Of a stretch of 64,000 bases of DNA, positions 13,178-25,792 are shown piece by piece. The position numbers were made by a program, and so were the translations under genes. Positions within the stretch are counted from its first letter, which is position 1, and each line of letters opens with the position of its first letter. This stretch comes from Larus michahellis. Its lineage: Eukaryota > Chordata > Aves > Charadriiformes > Laridae. The notes beneath the pieces were generated by a model. That model saw only the letters and a list, made by a program, of their open reading frames with translations, was not told the DNA's origin and did no database searches. The stretch is taken from contig NC_133918.1 of assembly GCF_964199755.1 (NCBI RefSeq), positions 930,001 to 994,000 of the forward strand, given 5' to 3'.

Positions 13178-15399
13178 TGATCCTAGATTGTTCTCGCTTT
13201 CCCCTCTCCCCCGATGTCTGTCCCATCCCTGGCTTGGGGACACCACTCCGGGACACGTTTCCTGTTGGCAGACCTTGCAAAAGGAAGCGGGTGCCCCCCG
13301 CCCTGCCCACACGGACGCTCTCCCCCAGCCGGGATGGATCCTGGCTGCCCCGGGAGGCGCGTGCCAGGGAGGGGAGGAAGCGAGCGGTCCCTGAGGATGC
13401 TCCTGGCTCTGGGCATCCCCGGAGGGGGGGGTTTGGGGGGGTTCACCCCGCATCCCACGCCTGCCTGACGTGGCTGCCTGTGCCGGCAGCCCGGTGAGGA
13501 GCGGGTGGGCGGCATGGGCAGGGAAGGGACAGCCTGTTCCCAGCGCATCCCCCGAGGGCTGGAGCTGGGAGCGGTCCAGCAGTGCCAGTTTGCCGTGGGC
13601 TGCCGTCCCAGCCCCTCGCCCGGCGGGTGACCGAGGCGGGGACAGGAGCGGCTGGGGAGGGGGCAGCGACGGTGCCAGCGGGGGCAAACCCCAGCAGCTT
13701 CTGCTCTGCAATGAGGGGATGCTGCTCCCCTGCCCTTCACCCGCCCAGGGGTCCCACGGACCCGCTGGGAGAACTGGGCTGGTTTCACTACAGCGAGGAG
13801 GGAGGCTCAGACCTGCTCTCGAAGCCTTGGCAATCGAAAGGGGGAAACTGAGGCACGGTGGGCAGGGCAGACGACGGTTTCCAGGCTCAGAGGATTAGGT
13901 CCCTAAGCCATGGTCCTCGCTGCCAGCTCACGCCACCTCCTCGCACATTGGGCAAGGGAAGCTCCCAGTAGCTCCGGTCAGATCTTATTTTATCCGGGCA
14001 GGTTTGCTGTCCCCGGCTGGTGACATGCTGGCACAGACACCCACCTGGCAGCTGGGGTCCCCCACGGACCCCGACATCCCCCAGCACCCTCAGGCGGGTA
14101 AGGAGCCCAGGAAAATGCTTCGTGATCCCCGCAGGCGAGGGCAGGGTGGGTTTCGCAGGGACGATGCCGAGCCAGGGGGGGCCGCGACGTGCAGCCCCGA
14201 GGGGCAGTCGAGGGGCTCGCAGTCCTCCATGGCCAGGCTGAGCTGCCCAGGTGTGCAGGGACCAGGACATCGGTCCCCTCCTGGCAGCACACACCCACAG
14301 CACTGGGTGATGCCCCCCCAGCTGTTCCCCCCATCCCCATCGACACCACGGTGGGGGGACTGTGGGGCTCCTTGCCCGGCACTGGCCAGGGCCCAGGGCC
14401 AGACAGTGACACCATGGAGGGCTCCGCGGTGTCAGCAGTCCCAGCAAAGGGGGTGCCAGGGCCATGAATAATGGTGGGCACAGACAGCCAGAGACAGCTC
14501 TGCCCCTGCCTGGCCAGCGGTGGGGTACGCTGGGTGTCACTGGGGAAACTGAGGCACATTGAGCAGGCGACCCCACCCGGTCCCCAGGGAGCCACATATC
14601 CCGGGCAGGGCACTGGGGGCTGCGCCAAGCCCTCATGGCTTTGGGGACAAGCAGGGCACAGCCTCTGCCAGTGAGTAGCCAGGGCCAGATCCTGCCCCAG
14701 GGCCCAGGTGGGACCCCAGGCAGGTTGGGGGGGCATTGGCGATCAGCTGAAAGGGTGGACATGTGCGCACGCGTAGTGCCGGCTTCACGTGCCCATGCAT
14801 GTGGCTCGTCCGCTCGGGGGCAGGATGGGGCCCGGTGGTGCACTGGGAACAGCGGGTGCTGTGCCGGGGACAGAGGGGCCCCGGGCACTGGCTGGGGTGG
14901 GGGCGTGGGTGCCCTGTGCAGGACAGGGCAGCAGCTGCTGGGCAGGGGGGTGTCGTGTATTGGGCTGAGACATGGCTGTGCTGGGCTGAACTGGGATGGG
15001 GTACTGGGCTTAACTGGGGTGCCACATGCCATGCTGGGGGCACGCCATACTGGCTGGGATGGGGGCACTACATACTGGGCTGGACTGGGGGTGCCCTGTG
15101 CCGGTTTGGCTAGAGGTACGGTGTCATGCTGGGCTGGGGGGTACCCTGTACTGGGCTGGACTGGGACCCCCCCCCATGCTGGACTGGGAGCCCTACGGTG
15201 GCTGTGCTGATGGCAGGGACCAGGCCCCCTGCGGCAGCCCTGACGGGGTCCGCTGCACCGCTCGGCGTGCCGCATTGGGGTGCCCACGCCGGCGGGTTCC
15301 CTGGCCACGCCGCAGCCTGTGGGTGTCCCCGGGGAGGTGGCTGCCCCTCTGCCACCCCCCACCGGCGACCTTGACCCCGGCGTCTGGGTCCCCAGCAGC

Positions 15400-15505
15400 C
15401 GCAGTCACCTGACTGTCTAATTGGGAACACAGCGGCTGTAAATACTCTCTGATAAGGCCTGGCAGCCTCTCACTTTCCCTGTTAAGGTCGCTCCCTGCCC
15501 CGGTT
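15400..15505. promoter_or_regulatory. AT-richer island, candidate conserved element
   Basis: A segment with CTAATTGGGA, TGTAAATACTC, TGATAAGG (a GATA-type word) and CTGTTAAGG in otherwise GC-rich intron sequence. Composition and motif evidence only. Confidence 0.22.
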
Positions 15506-16379
15506 AAGGGGGACCGGGACAGGCCAGCAGCACCGGCTGTGCCGGGGGTGGGACCCCCCCGGGGTGCTGCGGGGTGCTGGGTGCTGCGGTGGGGCGGGTG
15601 CTCGGCATTGCCCCGGCCCCAGCCCTCAGCGGGCACCTTCTGTGGGGCTGTGGCTGGTGAGGGGTTATCCACGTCGGTGGGGAAACTGAGGCAAGGAGGG
15701 ACAGCTACTGCAGCAGTGGGACCCTGCGCTGTATGGCCGGGTCAGGCGATGGCACCGCTCGGGGTGCACGGGGTGTCCCCCGCCATCGCTCACCGCGTCC
15801 CTGCCCAGCACGCTGCCGGCTCGCTCCCGCTCGCTTTTCCCCGTTGCACATCTCACCCTGCAGCTGGCCCCCCCCCCCCCCCAGCAGCCCCGGCCCCAAA
15901 GGAGGAGGCTGGGGGGGATCTTGGCCACTCGGAGCCCCCTGGCTGGGCAGCTCTGGTTCCCCGCAGCCCCCGCGGCCCCCCATTATCAGGCCGGAGCACG
16001 TGGGCTCTGGGCTCTCCCGCCTACGCCCGGCCCGTTTTGCTGGTGTCAGCACAATTTCTCAGCCGCTGCTCTGGCAACGGCGGGGAGGGGAGGCGGTGGA
16101 GGAGCCCCCCCGGCGCTGCTCTCCCCACCTGGGGTCAGGGGCAGTCTGGGGTTGGGGGTGCTGAGCTCCTGCCCCCCCTCCCCGGACCGATGCCAAGGGC
16201 CAGCTCTGCCTCTCGGTTCTTTCTTGCCCCCCATCCTTCTGCCCAGAAGACCCACCCGGCTTTCCGTGCCCCCGGCTGCGCTTGGGGAAACTGAGGCCTG
16301 AGCGATGCCGGGCTGGGGGGACACCCTGTCCCAGTTCCGCTGGCCCCAGGGGGGCCGCCGTGGGGTGCGGGGGAGCGCC

Positions 16380-16802
16380 GGATGGGAGCAGGATGGGTGC
16401 TGGATGGGAGCAGGATGGGTGCAGGATGATGGGTGCTGGATGAGAGCAGGGCTGGGAGCAGGATGATGGGTGCAGGATGATGGGTGCAGGATGATGGGTG
16501 CAGGATGATGGGTGCAGGGCTGGGGGCAGGGATAGGAGCAGGGTGCAGGGATGGGAGCAGGATGGGAGCAGGATGATGGGTGCAGGGATGGGAGCAGGAG
16601 GGTGGGTGCAGGGATGGGAGCAGGAGGGTGGGTGCAGGGATGGGTGCAGGATGATGGGTGCAAGGATGGGAGCAGGAGGGTGGGTGCAGGATGATGGGTG
16701 CAAGGATGGGAGCAGGAGGGTGGGTGCAGGATGATGGGTGCAAGGATGGGAGCAGGAGGGTGGGTGCAGGATGATGGGTGCAGGGCTGGGTGCAGGGCTG
16801 GG
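16380..16802. repeat. Minisatellite with 40-bp higher-order unit
   Basis: About 420 bases are built from GGATGGGAGCA (11) and GGATGATGGGTGCA (14) monomers. At the right end CAAGGATGGG recurs exactly every 40 bases (16661, 16701, 16741). Open frames across it are repeat artefacts. Confidence 0.92.
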
Positions 16803-16911
16803 CTGTGCACACCGCAGTGGGGGAGGGGACGGCGCTGCAGCCAGCCCAGAGCTGGGTGTGCAGTGGTGAGGGGGGGGCTGGGGGGGAGAGGGGGGGGGAG
16901 CTCGGAGGTCG

Positions 16912-16995
16912 CTGGTGAAAGTCAAAAGCATTGCAGTAAAATGGTAATCAATCTCCCCAGTCGATGGTGCCAGGACCTTCGAAGCATTACAGAGA
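16912..16995. promoter_or_regulatory. AT-richer island, candidate conserved element
   Basis: The segment GTGAAAGTCAAAAGCATTG with GTAATCAATC downstream interrupts G-rich DNA just right of the minisatellite. GTAATCAAT is a homeodomain/TALE-like word. Low confidence. Confidence 0.22.
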
Positions 16996-17849
16996 GATTC
17001 CTCCCAGCAGCTCCCGACGGCAGCAGCCAGTCTGGGGGGGCTGGTGCCCCCCTCCCTGCACCCTCACCTCAGTGCTCCCCACCTCTGTGGGCCCCCCCTC
17101 CCTGCGCCTTCACCCTTGTGCCTCCATCCCGCATCCCTGCATCCCGCATCCCTGCATCGCCATCCTGGTACTCCCCATCCCTGGACCTCCATCCCTGGAC
17201 CCCCCTCCTCGTGCCCCCGGCCCCACATCCCCATCCCGGGATCCCCCATCCCTGGACCCCATCCCGGCCAGGCTCCAGGAGCCGGGGAGAGGCAGGATGG
17301 GGTCAGTGGTGGCCCCTCGCACCTTTTGGGGTGCTCTGGGGCTGGCAGGGACCCTGCAGCCGGTGTGCTCAGTGTGGGGCCGGCAGGGGGGGCAAGGCTG
17401 TGCCCTGCAGTGAGCTTCCCCTGGCAGTGCCTGGCAGCTGAGCCCGGCTTTGCCTCCCCCAGGGCTGTGCAGGGTGGGAGCAGATGGGTGCCCAGGGCAA
17501 TCAGGCGGCGGCCCCCAGGGTGGCATCCCGCTCCTGGCACCCCTCGGCACGCTGCCACGTGCAGCCATCCATGGCGCCGGCGGGGGGACAGCAGCCGGGG
17601 GGAGGCAGGGACCTCCACGCCGTGCCAGCATCTGCGTCTCCCACCGCCTGGCAGCCCCTTATCTCCCCTCACCAGCCTCGCTGCTGGCTGCGGCGCGAGG
17701 CAGATGGCACCAATCTGCCGGGGAGCCCGTGCCAGGGCTCTCGTCCCGAGCGCGCCTGCGGCCGTGCCAGGCCGGCCGTGCCAAACGTCTGCGCGGTCCC
17801 TCCAGATGGAGGAGCAGGCGTTTCCCCGGGCAGCGCCGTTCCGTCAGCC

Positions 17850-17935
17850 CCCGCACAAATATTTATCGGCAGGGTGGCGAGGAGATTGATGGGGTGCACA
17901 ATATTTGGGCTCTGCCGTTTGCAGAGCTGGGCACC
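17850..17935. promoter_or_regulatory. AT-richer island with paired AATATTT words
   Basis: ACAAATATTTATCGG and ACAATATTTGGGC lie about 45 bases apart with GAGATTGATGG between them. The block is non-repetitive and compositionally distinct. Candidate conserved element only. Confidence 0.22.
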
Positions 17936-19094
17936 AGCGGGCAGGCAGGACGGAGAACCCCCCGGCACGCAGATACAGACGTGCAAACCCTCATCCCGCT
18001 CCAGGTATCTCTCCGCTCCCAGCCAAACCAGGAGGCCGGGGTTGGGGGCAGCAGGATGGGGAGAGCCCAGTGGGTGCGGGAGGAGAGACCCCCCCCCCCC
18101 CCGCCCCGGGAAAGGGCACAAGGGTATGAGACATCAGGGAATCGACAGGGGCTGGGTTCCTGCCCTCCAAGAGCTGCGGTGACCCCAGCCATCCCTGTCC
18201 CCTGCAGCGTCACTGCCTGGGGGACCTGCCCTCCCCAAGCCTGGCCCCGCCGTGAGCCCGGCGGCAAGCAGCAGCCAGGGCGGTTTCGGCGCGCTGGAGC
18301 TCTCTGGATCGATGTGCCGGCGACCTTGGGGAGGTCAGGGCTTCCCCGGCTCTCCCGCAGTGCGCCGAGGCGGAGGCACGCCGGAGCCAGCCGGCTTCCC
18401 CGCAGTGCCCGGCTGGCAGGGGGCAGCCCCAGCCCTGGGGCACCACTGAAGCCAGTTGCCCCGTGCTCAGCACCGCAGCCTCGGCCGGGGTGAGCGGTGC
18501 CTGCCGGGGACCTGGCACCGGGTGCCGCATCCTGTGGTGCCGGGGCGGGGGGGGCAAAGGGCCGGAGCGGTTCCTGTGCCGTTCCGTGGCCGATGAATAA
18601 AAGATGAGCGAGCTCTGTCTCGCGAGCACCTGCCGTCCCCCGCCTTCGCCACCCGTCATCCCCCCACACTGGCAAGCGCCGTGCCCTTCCCAGGGCCGCA
18701 GTTGCCATCCTGGCCGGGTGCCCGGCTCCGTGCCGCGCTGGCAAGGGACAGCTGGGGCGGCAGATGCCCGCGGCGCTCCCTCCCGCCGGCGGCTGTGGGC
18801 ATGGGGTGGGGGAACAGACGCCGCCAAGCCCCCCAGCATGCCACTGCGCCCCCAAACCGGGCTGGCACTGACAGCTGGGGACTGGGGTCCCCTGCCATGC
18901 CAGCCCCCCCGCTGGGGTCTTGGCCAGCCCAGGGGAGGGCTTGTTCCTGCCCGCCCCCAGCCCTGTGCGTCCTGAGACTGCAGCCCCGGGGCGGGAGATT
19001 CCCACAATGCACCGGGAGCGATGCCTGCGGTCAATGCGGGGGGGGAGATGGGGGTCACGAGGGCCATGGGGGGGCCCATGGGACTCTGCGAGGG

Positions 19095-19294
19095 GGCTGG
19101 CTGTGCCGCGGGGCTGTGCCCTGCTGTGGGGCCGTGTAATGCTGTAGGACCATGCCACGCTGTGGGGCTGTGCTCTGGTGTTCCGTGGGGCTGCGCCGTG
19201 CCATGGGGCTGCGCCGTGGCGTGGGGCTGTGTCATGCCTTTCCGCGGGGCTGTGCCGTGCCGTGGGGCTGTGCCATGCTGTGGGCTGGGGTTGG
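19095..19294. repeat. Degenerate GTGGGGCTGTGCC tandem repeat
   Basis: Roughly ten copies of an 17-19 base unit containing GGGGCTGTGCCRTGC. The ladder is imperfect and the unit boundaries are approximate. Confidence 0.75.
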
Positions 19295-19429
19295 TGGGAC
19301 AGCGAGACGCCGGCAGCCCCCAGCAGCTGCCCAGGGCCAGCCCCCTTGGCAGGGCAGGGGGCCAGGCCTGGGACCCCCTGGCTGCACCTGCAGAGCTGGG
19401 GTGTCCCCCCGCCCCCCGATTTCCCTTCT

Positions 19430-20052
<623 letters not shown>

Positions 20053-20654
20053 CCCAGCAGCTGCACCCCCGGGTGCCCCCCAGTCCCTCCAGCCTAGGGT
20101 GCCAGGGCCGGGGGCGGGGGGGAGCCCAAGGACTGTGGGGGGGCTCAGCCATCCCTTTGTCCATCCCGCTCTCTCCCGTCCCTTTGTCCGCTGCCATCTG
20201 TCCCCGTTCGCCTTGGCGGGCGCCGGCAGCCCTGGATGTGGCCCAGGCCTGGCAGGGCTGAGCGAGGGGGCGGCCGCGCCGCCTGCCTGGGGGGGTTCCC
20301 CCCGGCTGCTGCCGTCTCCCCGCGCCGGCCGGGGTCAGCCGAGGACAACCCCGCTCGCTCCCAGCGCGCCAGCTCTCGCTCGCAGGCGCCGGCCAACGTG
20401 CTCGCGCCTCCCCAGCCTCCCGCCCGGGCCAGCTGGCTGCAGCCGGCGAACGTGGCAGCGGGGCGCGTCCGTCCCCCCCCCCGCCGCCACCTTGGGGGAC
20501 GCCTCCAGCCAGGACCTCCCCGGGGTTCTGCTCGGCTGGGGGAGGAGAAGCTGCCGCCCCCGTTGCATTCGCGGGCTGAGACCCAGCAAACTCATTTCAC
20601 CCCTCACGTCACTTGCAGCCCTGCAGGCACAGGGGAGGGGGGGCTGAAGGGGGA

Positions 20655-20830
20655 GCGGGATGTTATAAAGGGCATGGCAGAGGGGTCCGGTGCCCCCGGC
20701 GCGCCGGCCGGCCTGGCTGAGCCGGGATTTACCCGGCACACACGGCGTTTCTCGGGGTATTATATAAAGGAGGTTACACAAGTGGATGTGTTCCGGGTTT
20801 TATGTAAGGGCCACCCCAGCCTGCCCGGCC
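20655..20830 (+). promoter_or_regulatory. Two TATA-like words within 110 bases
   Basis: GTTATAAAGG at about 20663-20672 and TATTATATAAAGG at about 20758-20770 are strong TATA-type words on the plus strand. They sit in NFIC intron 2 after a CpG-rich stretch. An alternative promoter is conceivable, but no initiator or spliced first exon could be identified. Confidence 0.2.
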
Positions 20831-23019
20831 TCCAGACGTGTAGCGGAGCCACTCAGCCCGGGGTGGGGGGCTGGGGGGGGGTGTCACAGTGGGATGGGGG
20901 GGTGCTGGGGGTTTGGCAGGGAGGGGCCCCCAAATCGCAACCCCCATCCTCCCCTGGCAGCCTCGCCCACCCTTAGCCCTTCCCATGGGGCCACTGCCCC
21001 ACAGCACTCGGGCTCCCTCAGGTCTCCAGGTGTCCCCCCCCATCCTGACCAGGCTGTTCACTCTGGGCCCTAATGATGCACCTTGTGGGGGAGGCCAGCC
21101 AGAGGCACCGGGGGTGAGGGGGGGGCTGCGCGTTGCTCCTGGGTAGGTGCTGGGGCTGCTTTGCCACCGAGGGAGAGGCAGGGGGGCCATTCCCCAGGGG
21201 ACAAAGCCCTGAACCGGCCCCAGGGGAAACTGAGGTGCAGGGCAGGACCCTGCAGGCGGCGGTGCTGAGCCCTCTCCCATCTCCTGCCCTGTCAGTGGCA
21301 GAGCTGTTGAGGGGGGGGAGGAGGAAAGCTGCTGCCCTCGCTGGGGAGGGGGGGCCATGGCCGCACACGCCGGCGCCAGCAGATCCACCAGCCCCGCGTA
21401 TCCTCCAGCCTCTGCGCCTGCGCCCCGCGCCGCTGCCGGTAACACCGTGCCCTGTTTTACCATCAGTGCTCGGGCACGGAGCCAGGGCTCTCCCACAGCC
21501 GCGCCAGCCCCGGGGGGGCAACAGGCCTGCAGGGACACCCCCAGCCCCCCCACTCCCCAGGGCCGACCCTGCTGCCCGGGGGTCATTCCCATGGGCCGAG
21601 GCCATGGGCAGGGAGTCGCTGTGGGGCTTGGCAGCACCCTGCCAGCCGGTGGGGCCGGGGTGCCGGGGATCCATAATTCAATGGGTGGCATCGGTCCAGG
21701 CTGCCAGCGCGGCCAGGAGCCCGGGCAGCCCTCGCCCCCCCACCCTCCCCCCCGCCCCCCGCCAGGGCACACACTTTGCTAGTTTTAAAAGCAATTGGAT
21801 CGACCTGTTCGGGCACTGAGTGCTCTCCCCGTCCCTCCCGGGGTGGGGGGGACACCCGGCACTGAACCGCAATGTGGCCTCCGCCCCGGCCTCCATCCCC
21901 CATCCTGGCGCCGGGGGGTGCGGAGGGTGCAGGATGCCCCCCATCAGTGAGTCCGGAGGGCACAGGGGGGGCTCCCCAGGCTTCTTTTGCCTTCCCAGTG
22001 TGACCGAACCACTTGTTGGGTGCCAGATTTGGTCCATCGTGTCCCGTCCCCCCCCCCCAAAAAAAAACCGTCCCTTCGGGGGGAGCAAAGGCTGTGGCAG
22101 GAGCCTGGTGCTCCCTTCGCCATTTTAGCGTGCGCGGGCCGGCCGCAGGCAGCTGTCACATGGCGGGGAGAACAGTTTGGCTCGGCCGCGCCGCGCCGGA
22201 GCAGGCAGCCAGAAATCTGCTGGCGAGCTCGCCCGGCTGCGAGGATCGCCGGCAGTGTTGGGGCGGGGGCGGGGGGGCGTGGGGGGACGACGACACACAC
22301 TGAGCCCACAGTCCCCCGTCCTGGCGCCCGCATGTGGGGACACGAGGGAGCCGGGAGGGGACAGTCCTGCTGCCAAACCGCGGAGCTCGGGAAAGTCCCC
22401 GGTGCTCCTTGGGGTGCCGGGGCTGGGACTGGGGTGGGGGGAGGCCCCCGGGGTGCCCCCCCAAGGGTGGGTGGGGTGGCAGCGGCGGTGCTGGGTCAGG
22501 GTGATGCTGGTGAGGGGGCGTGGGGACACCCAGGGGGGCCGGCGGGGTACCCAGGGCAAGCGAGTGGCCTTGCCGGGTGCCCTGGGGGGATCAGGGGCCA
22601 GGCTGGGGGGGCTTTGGGGGGAGCAAAGGGCTGCGCCAGGCACCCCAGGGGGAGCGAAGGTCAACATGGAGGATCCGAGGGTGAGGAAGGGTCCATGTGG
22701 GGCATCTTGGGGCAAGCAGGGGCCGTGTGTGGCATTCTGGGGTGAGAAGGGGCCGTGTGAGGGGCCATCTCAGGGCGAGCAATGGTGGGAGGCCGCGTGG
22801 GCCGAGCCCAGTGCTGTGCTGGCCACCTCAGAGGCCGCTGGGTGAGGACGCGGCCCAGGGGGCTTCTTTAGTGGCCGAGCACCCCCCAGAGTGGCAGCCG
22901 GGTGCCATGCCGGAGCGAGCGGGGGGCCGGGGAGCCCTGAGGCGATGGCGGGGGGAGCGCGGGGAGCCGGGCCGGCCTCGGGGCTGTAACCGCGAGACAC
23001 CGCCCCGTGCCTTGGCCAG

Positions 23020-23070
23020 GCTCCATCGCTAACCACTTCCAGAGCCACTGCGAGATTTGTTGTTTTAAGA
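23020..23070. promoter_or_regulatory. Short AT-richer island, candidate conserved element
   Basis: A short segment with CGCTAACCACTTCC and AGATTTGTTGTTTTAAG. TAACCAC resembles a RUNX site (AACCAC). It is bounded by extremely GC-rich DNA. Confidence 0.2.
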
Positions 23071-24027
23071 GGCGAGGAGGGGCCGTGTCCGGCCGCGCGG
23101 TGCCCGCGGGCGCGCGGGGGGTCCCCTGCTGCCGCTTGCCCCCTTCCCTGGCGCGCTTGTGCCCGGCTCGCTCCCACCGCCCGCGCCCCTCCTGCCCGCT
23201 TGGGCACGCGGCGACTTTCAAAAGCGGGGGGAAAAAGAAAGGCGAAAAAAAAAAAAGAAATATGGAGAGAAGGGGGGGAAAAAACCCCACGCCCGTCGCT
23301 GGGGGAATTTCTGCTCCCTAAAATGGCTGCCTGGAGGAAGCCAAGCGTGCGGGCAAGCGCGCGGGCAAGCACGCGGGCATGGGGCTGGCCGGCGGCGGGA
23401 TGCGGCATTGGGGCGGGATGCCACGGGGCTGCCGGCATGGAAGGGCTGCCAGGCCGGCGCGGGGAAAGGGTGGGGAGGAACGGCGGCAACTAGGGAGGGA
23501 GACAAAATGGCTGCGTTCGGCGTCGACGTCAAGCGGCCCCGGGGGTGGCGCGGGTGGTGCACGGGGGTGTCGGGGTGGGGGGCGGCGCGATCCTGCTGCC
23601 CGCATGGCTCGGCCTGGCCAGCCAAAAATAACCGCTCCAGGAGCCACGCGCGCATGAGGGACTTGGGGGCAGCATGGGGTGGGGTGGGGGGGAGAAAAAG
23701 GGGGAGAAAAAAAGGAAAGAAAGGGAAAAAAAGCCCCAGCCCCAGCAGGCGGGCTGGCAGCGGCAGCCGCTCTGTTTTGACGGTGGTGTTTGGATTGTCG
23801 CAGCCCTTTCCCGGCATCAGCCAAAGCTGCGAAAGAGAAATGCCAAAGGCCAAGGGGTGGGAGGAGGAGGAGGGTGATGGAGGAGCGGGAGGAAGGATGA
23901 GGACTCGGCGCAGGGGGGAAAATAAACGGTGAAAGTTTTGGAAGGGCTTCCCGGCTGTGCCAGGGAGGAAGGATTGCTCCCCGGTGCGGCTCAGGCCCGG
24001 TTGCGGCATGCAGAGTCGGGGGGCGTG

Positions 24028-24071
24028 CCGGCCGTGCTGTGCCGTGCCGTGCCATGCTGTGCCGTGCCATG
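24028..24071. repeat. GTGCC/GTGCT pentamer microsatellite
   Basis: About eight consecutive GTGCY/ATGCY-type pentamers. A MEF2-type word TTATTTTTAG follows at 24113-24122. Confidence 0.8.
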
Positions 24072-24519
24072 TGGGGAGTGCCGGTGCTGCTGAGCTCAGC
24101 ATCTGAGCCAGGTTATTTTTAGCTAAGATGGTGCGGGGACGGTGGGGGCTTCAGGGCCGGGAGCGGGTGCTGCCCCAGCGCCCTGCTGCCCTCCAGGGGG
24201 CTTGGGGGAGGCAGGATGAGGTGCCACGGGCACCGGCGATGCCTGGCCGCGGTGACACCGCCCGGTGGGGCAGGGATGGGTGACAGCTGGAGGGAGGAGA
24301 GGAGGCAGGGAGGCAGGAGGGGGAGCAGGCAGCCATCACCCTGCTTCAGGGCGGGTCGAGCGCCAGGGGTTTCCCTCCCTGGGGGAGCAGTATCCTGCAG
24401 GCCAGCGTGGGGGTGTCCCCATTCCTGTCGCTGGCAGGGGGCCGCAGGGAAAGACGCTCGGTGTCCCCAGCTTGTACCGGCGTGGGGTGGCTCACCCCGG
24501 TGGTTTTTCCCTCTTGCAG

Positions 24520-24591
24520 ATGCAGAGCAGGGCAGCAGCCCCCGGACGGTCATCGGCTCGGACCAGGAGGACAGCAAACCCATCACGCTGG
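24520..24591 (+). CDS. NFIC: NFIC exon 3
   Basis: 72 bases, phase 1 at both ends. It completes the Asp split from exon 2 and encodes DAEQGSSPRTVIGSDQEDSK followed by PITL, the NFIC-specific linker after the DNA-binding domain. Acceptor CTTGCAG, donor GTGAGT. The following intron (24592-25094) is short, with one GGGAAACTGAGGCACGG word at 24861 and nothing else notable. Confidence 0.95.
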
Positions 24592-25094
24592 GTGAGTGGG
24601 GCAGGCAGGGCCCGGGCAAGGGGTCACGGGACACCTGAGCCCATCCCCAGGGTCCCTGCGGTAGAAGTGGCCCCTTCGACAGGCAGTCATGCCCCCCAGC
24701 CAGCCGCTGCCTGGCACCTGTGATGAGCTGGGCACGGCCTCAGCCTTGTCCCACGGCCAGCAGAGCCTCACTGGGGCTGTGTCCCCTGGGGACAGTGGCT
24801 GCCATGGGGGTCCCACAGTGGGGAGTGCAGCCCCCAGCCCTGCCAGCGCTCTCACCCCCAGGGAAACTGAGGCACGGAGCAGCCCCGGGGTGTCCTCGGC
24901 AGAGGGGACCAGTCGGGGTGGTCCCTTGCTGGGGGATCGAAGTGGAGCGAAGCTGGCTGAGGAGGGGGGTGGGGGGCATTATGGGGGATTTGGGGGTGTT
25001 GGGGTGCCCTCGAGCATCGCCACAAGACAGTGCGGGGCAGGAGGGGTGGTCCTGTGTCCCTCCCCGCCAATGCTCCCTCCTCTCTCCCGCACAG

Positions 25095-25169
25095 ATTCGA
25101 CAGACTTCCAGGAAAGCTTTGTCACCTCGGGCGTGTTCAGTGTCACCGAGCTCATCCAGGTGTCCCGAA
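25095..25169 (+). CDS. NFIC: NFIC exon 4
   Basis: 75 bases, phase 1 to phase 1. It encodes STDFQESFVTSGVFSVTELI and then QVSR, a strongly conserved NFI block. Acceptor CGCACAG, donor GTGAGT. The downstream intron is 142 bases. Confidence 0.95.
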
Positions 25170-25311
25170 GTGAGTACCACCGTGATGCCACCACCCCCCC
25201 CAACCCCCAGCTGCCCGGGCACGGCAGCATACCGACAGCTCCCCTATCCCGGCTGCGGGCTGGGGCTCCCCGCAATGCTGGGCCCTCCCTGAGCCCCCTC
25301 TCTCCCCACAG

Positions 25312-25435
25312 CGCCGGTGGTGACAGGCACGGGGCCAAACTTCTCCCTGGGGGAGCTGCAGGGCCACCTGGCCTATGACCTGAACCCCTCCAGCACCGGC
25401 ATGAGGAGGACGCTGCCCAGCACCTCCTCCAGCGG
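25312..25435 (+). CDS. NFIC: NFIC exon 5
   Basis: 124 bases, phase 1 in and phase 2 out. It encodes [20 protein letters not shown], then [21 protein letters not shown]. This is the serine/threonine-rich start of the C-terminal regulatory region and differs from human NFIC at only a few positions. Acceptor CCCCACAG, donor GTAGGT. Confidence 0.95.
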
Positions 25436-25439
25436 GTAG

Positions 25440-25553
25440 GTGCTGCCGGGGCGATGCCGGGGCGATGCTGGGGCGATGCCGGGGCGATGCTGGGGCGATG
25501 GCGGGGCGATGGCGGGGCAATGGCGGGGCGATGGTGGGGCGATGCTGGGTGAC
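25440..25553. repeat. Short GGGGCGATGSC tandem repeat
   Basis: About nine units of 11-14 bases containing GGGGCGATGCC or GGGGCGATGGC fill much of the 223-base intron between NFIC exons 5 and 6. Confidence 0.85.
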
Positions 25554-25658
25554 GCCGGGGCCAGCCCAAGCAGGGTCGCGGGCCGCTGGCCATCTTGCCG
25601 CGGGGGACAGGCTGGATCCTGCCACAGGCGAGCGCTGATCCCTTCTCTGCCCCCCCAG

Positions 25659-25783
25659 GAGCAAACGGCACAAGTCGGGGTCCATGGAGGACGACATCGA
25701 CACCAGCCCAGGGGGCGAGTACTACACCTCCTCCAACTCCCCCACCAGCAGCAGCCGCAACTGGACAGAAGACATGGAAGGGG
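25659..25783 (+). CDS. NFIC: NFIC exon 6
   Basis: 125 bases, phase 2 in and phase 1 out. It encodes [20 protein letters not shown] and then [21 protein letters not shown]. The basic SKRHK is a conserved NFIC element, and the SP/TSP-rich segment is the proline/serine-rich trans-regulatory region. Acceptor CCCCCCAG, donor GTAAAT, a weaker donor than its neighbours, which opens directly onto the 50-bp minisatellite. Confidence 0.95.
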
Positions 25784-25792
25784 GTAAATGCC

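Noticed and set aside
13887-15362. 491-codon minus-strand open frame
   Set aside because: It covers low-complexity and CTGGGCTG-type repetition, with Pro/His/Thr-rich translation and no domain.
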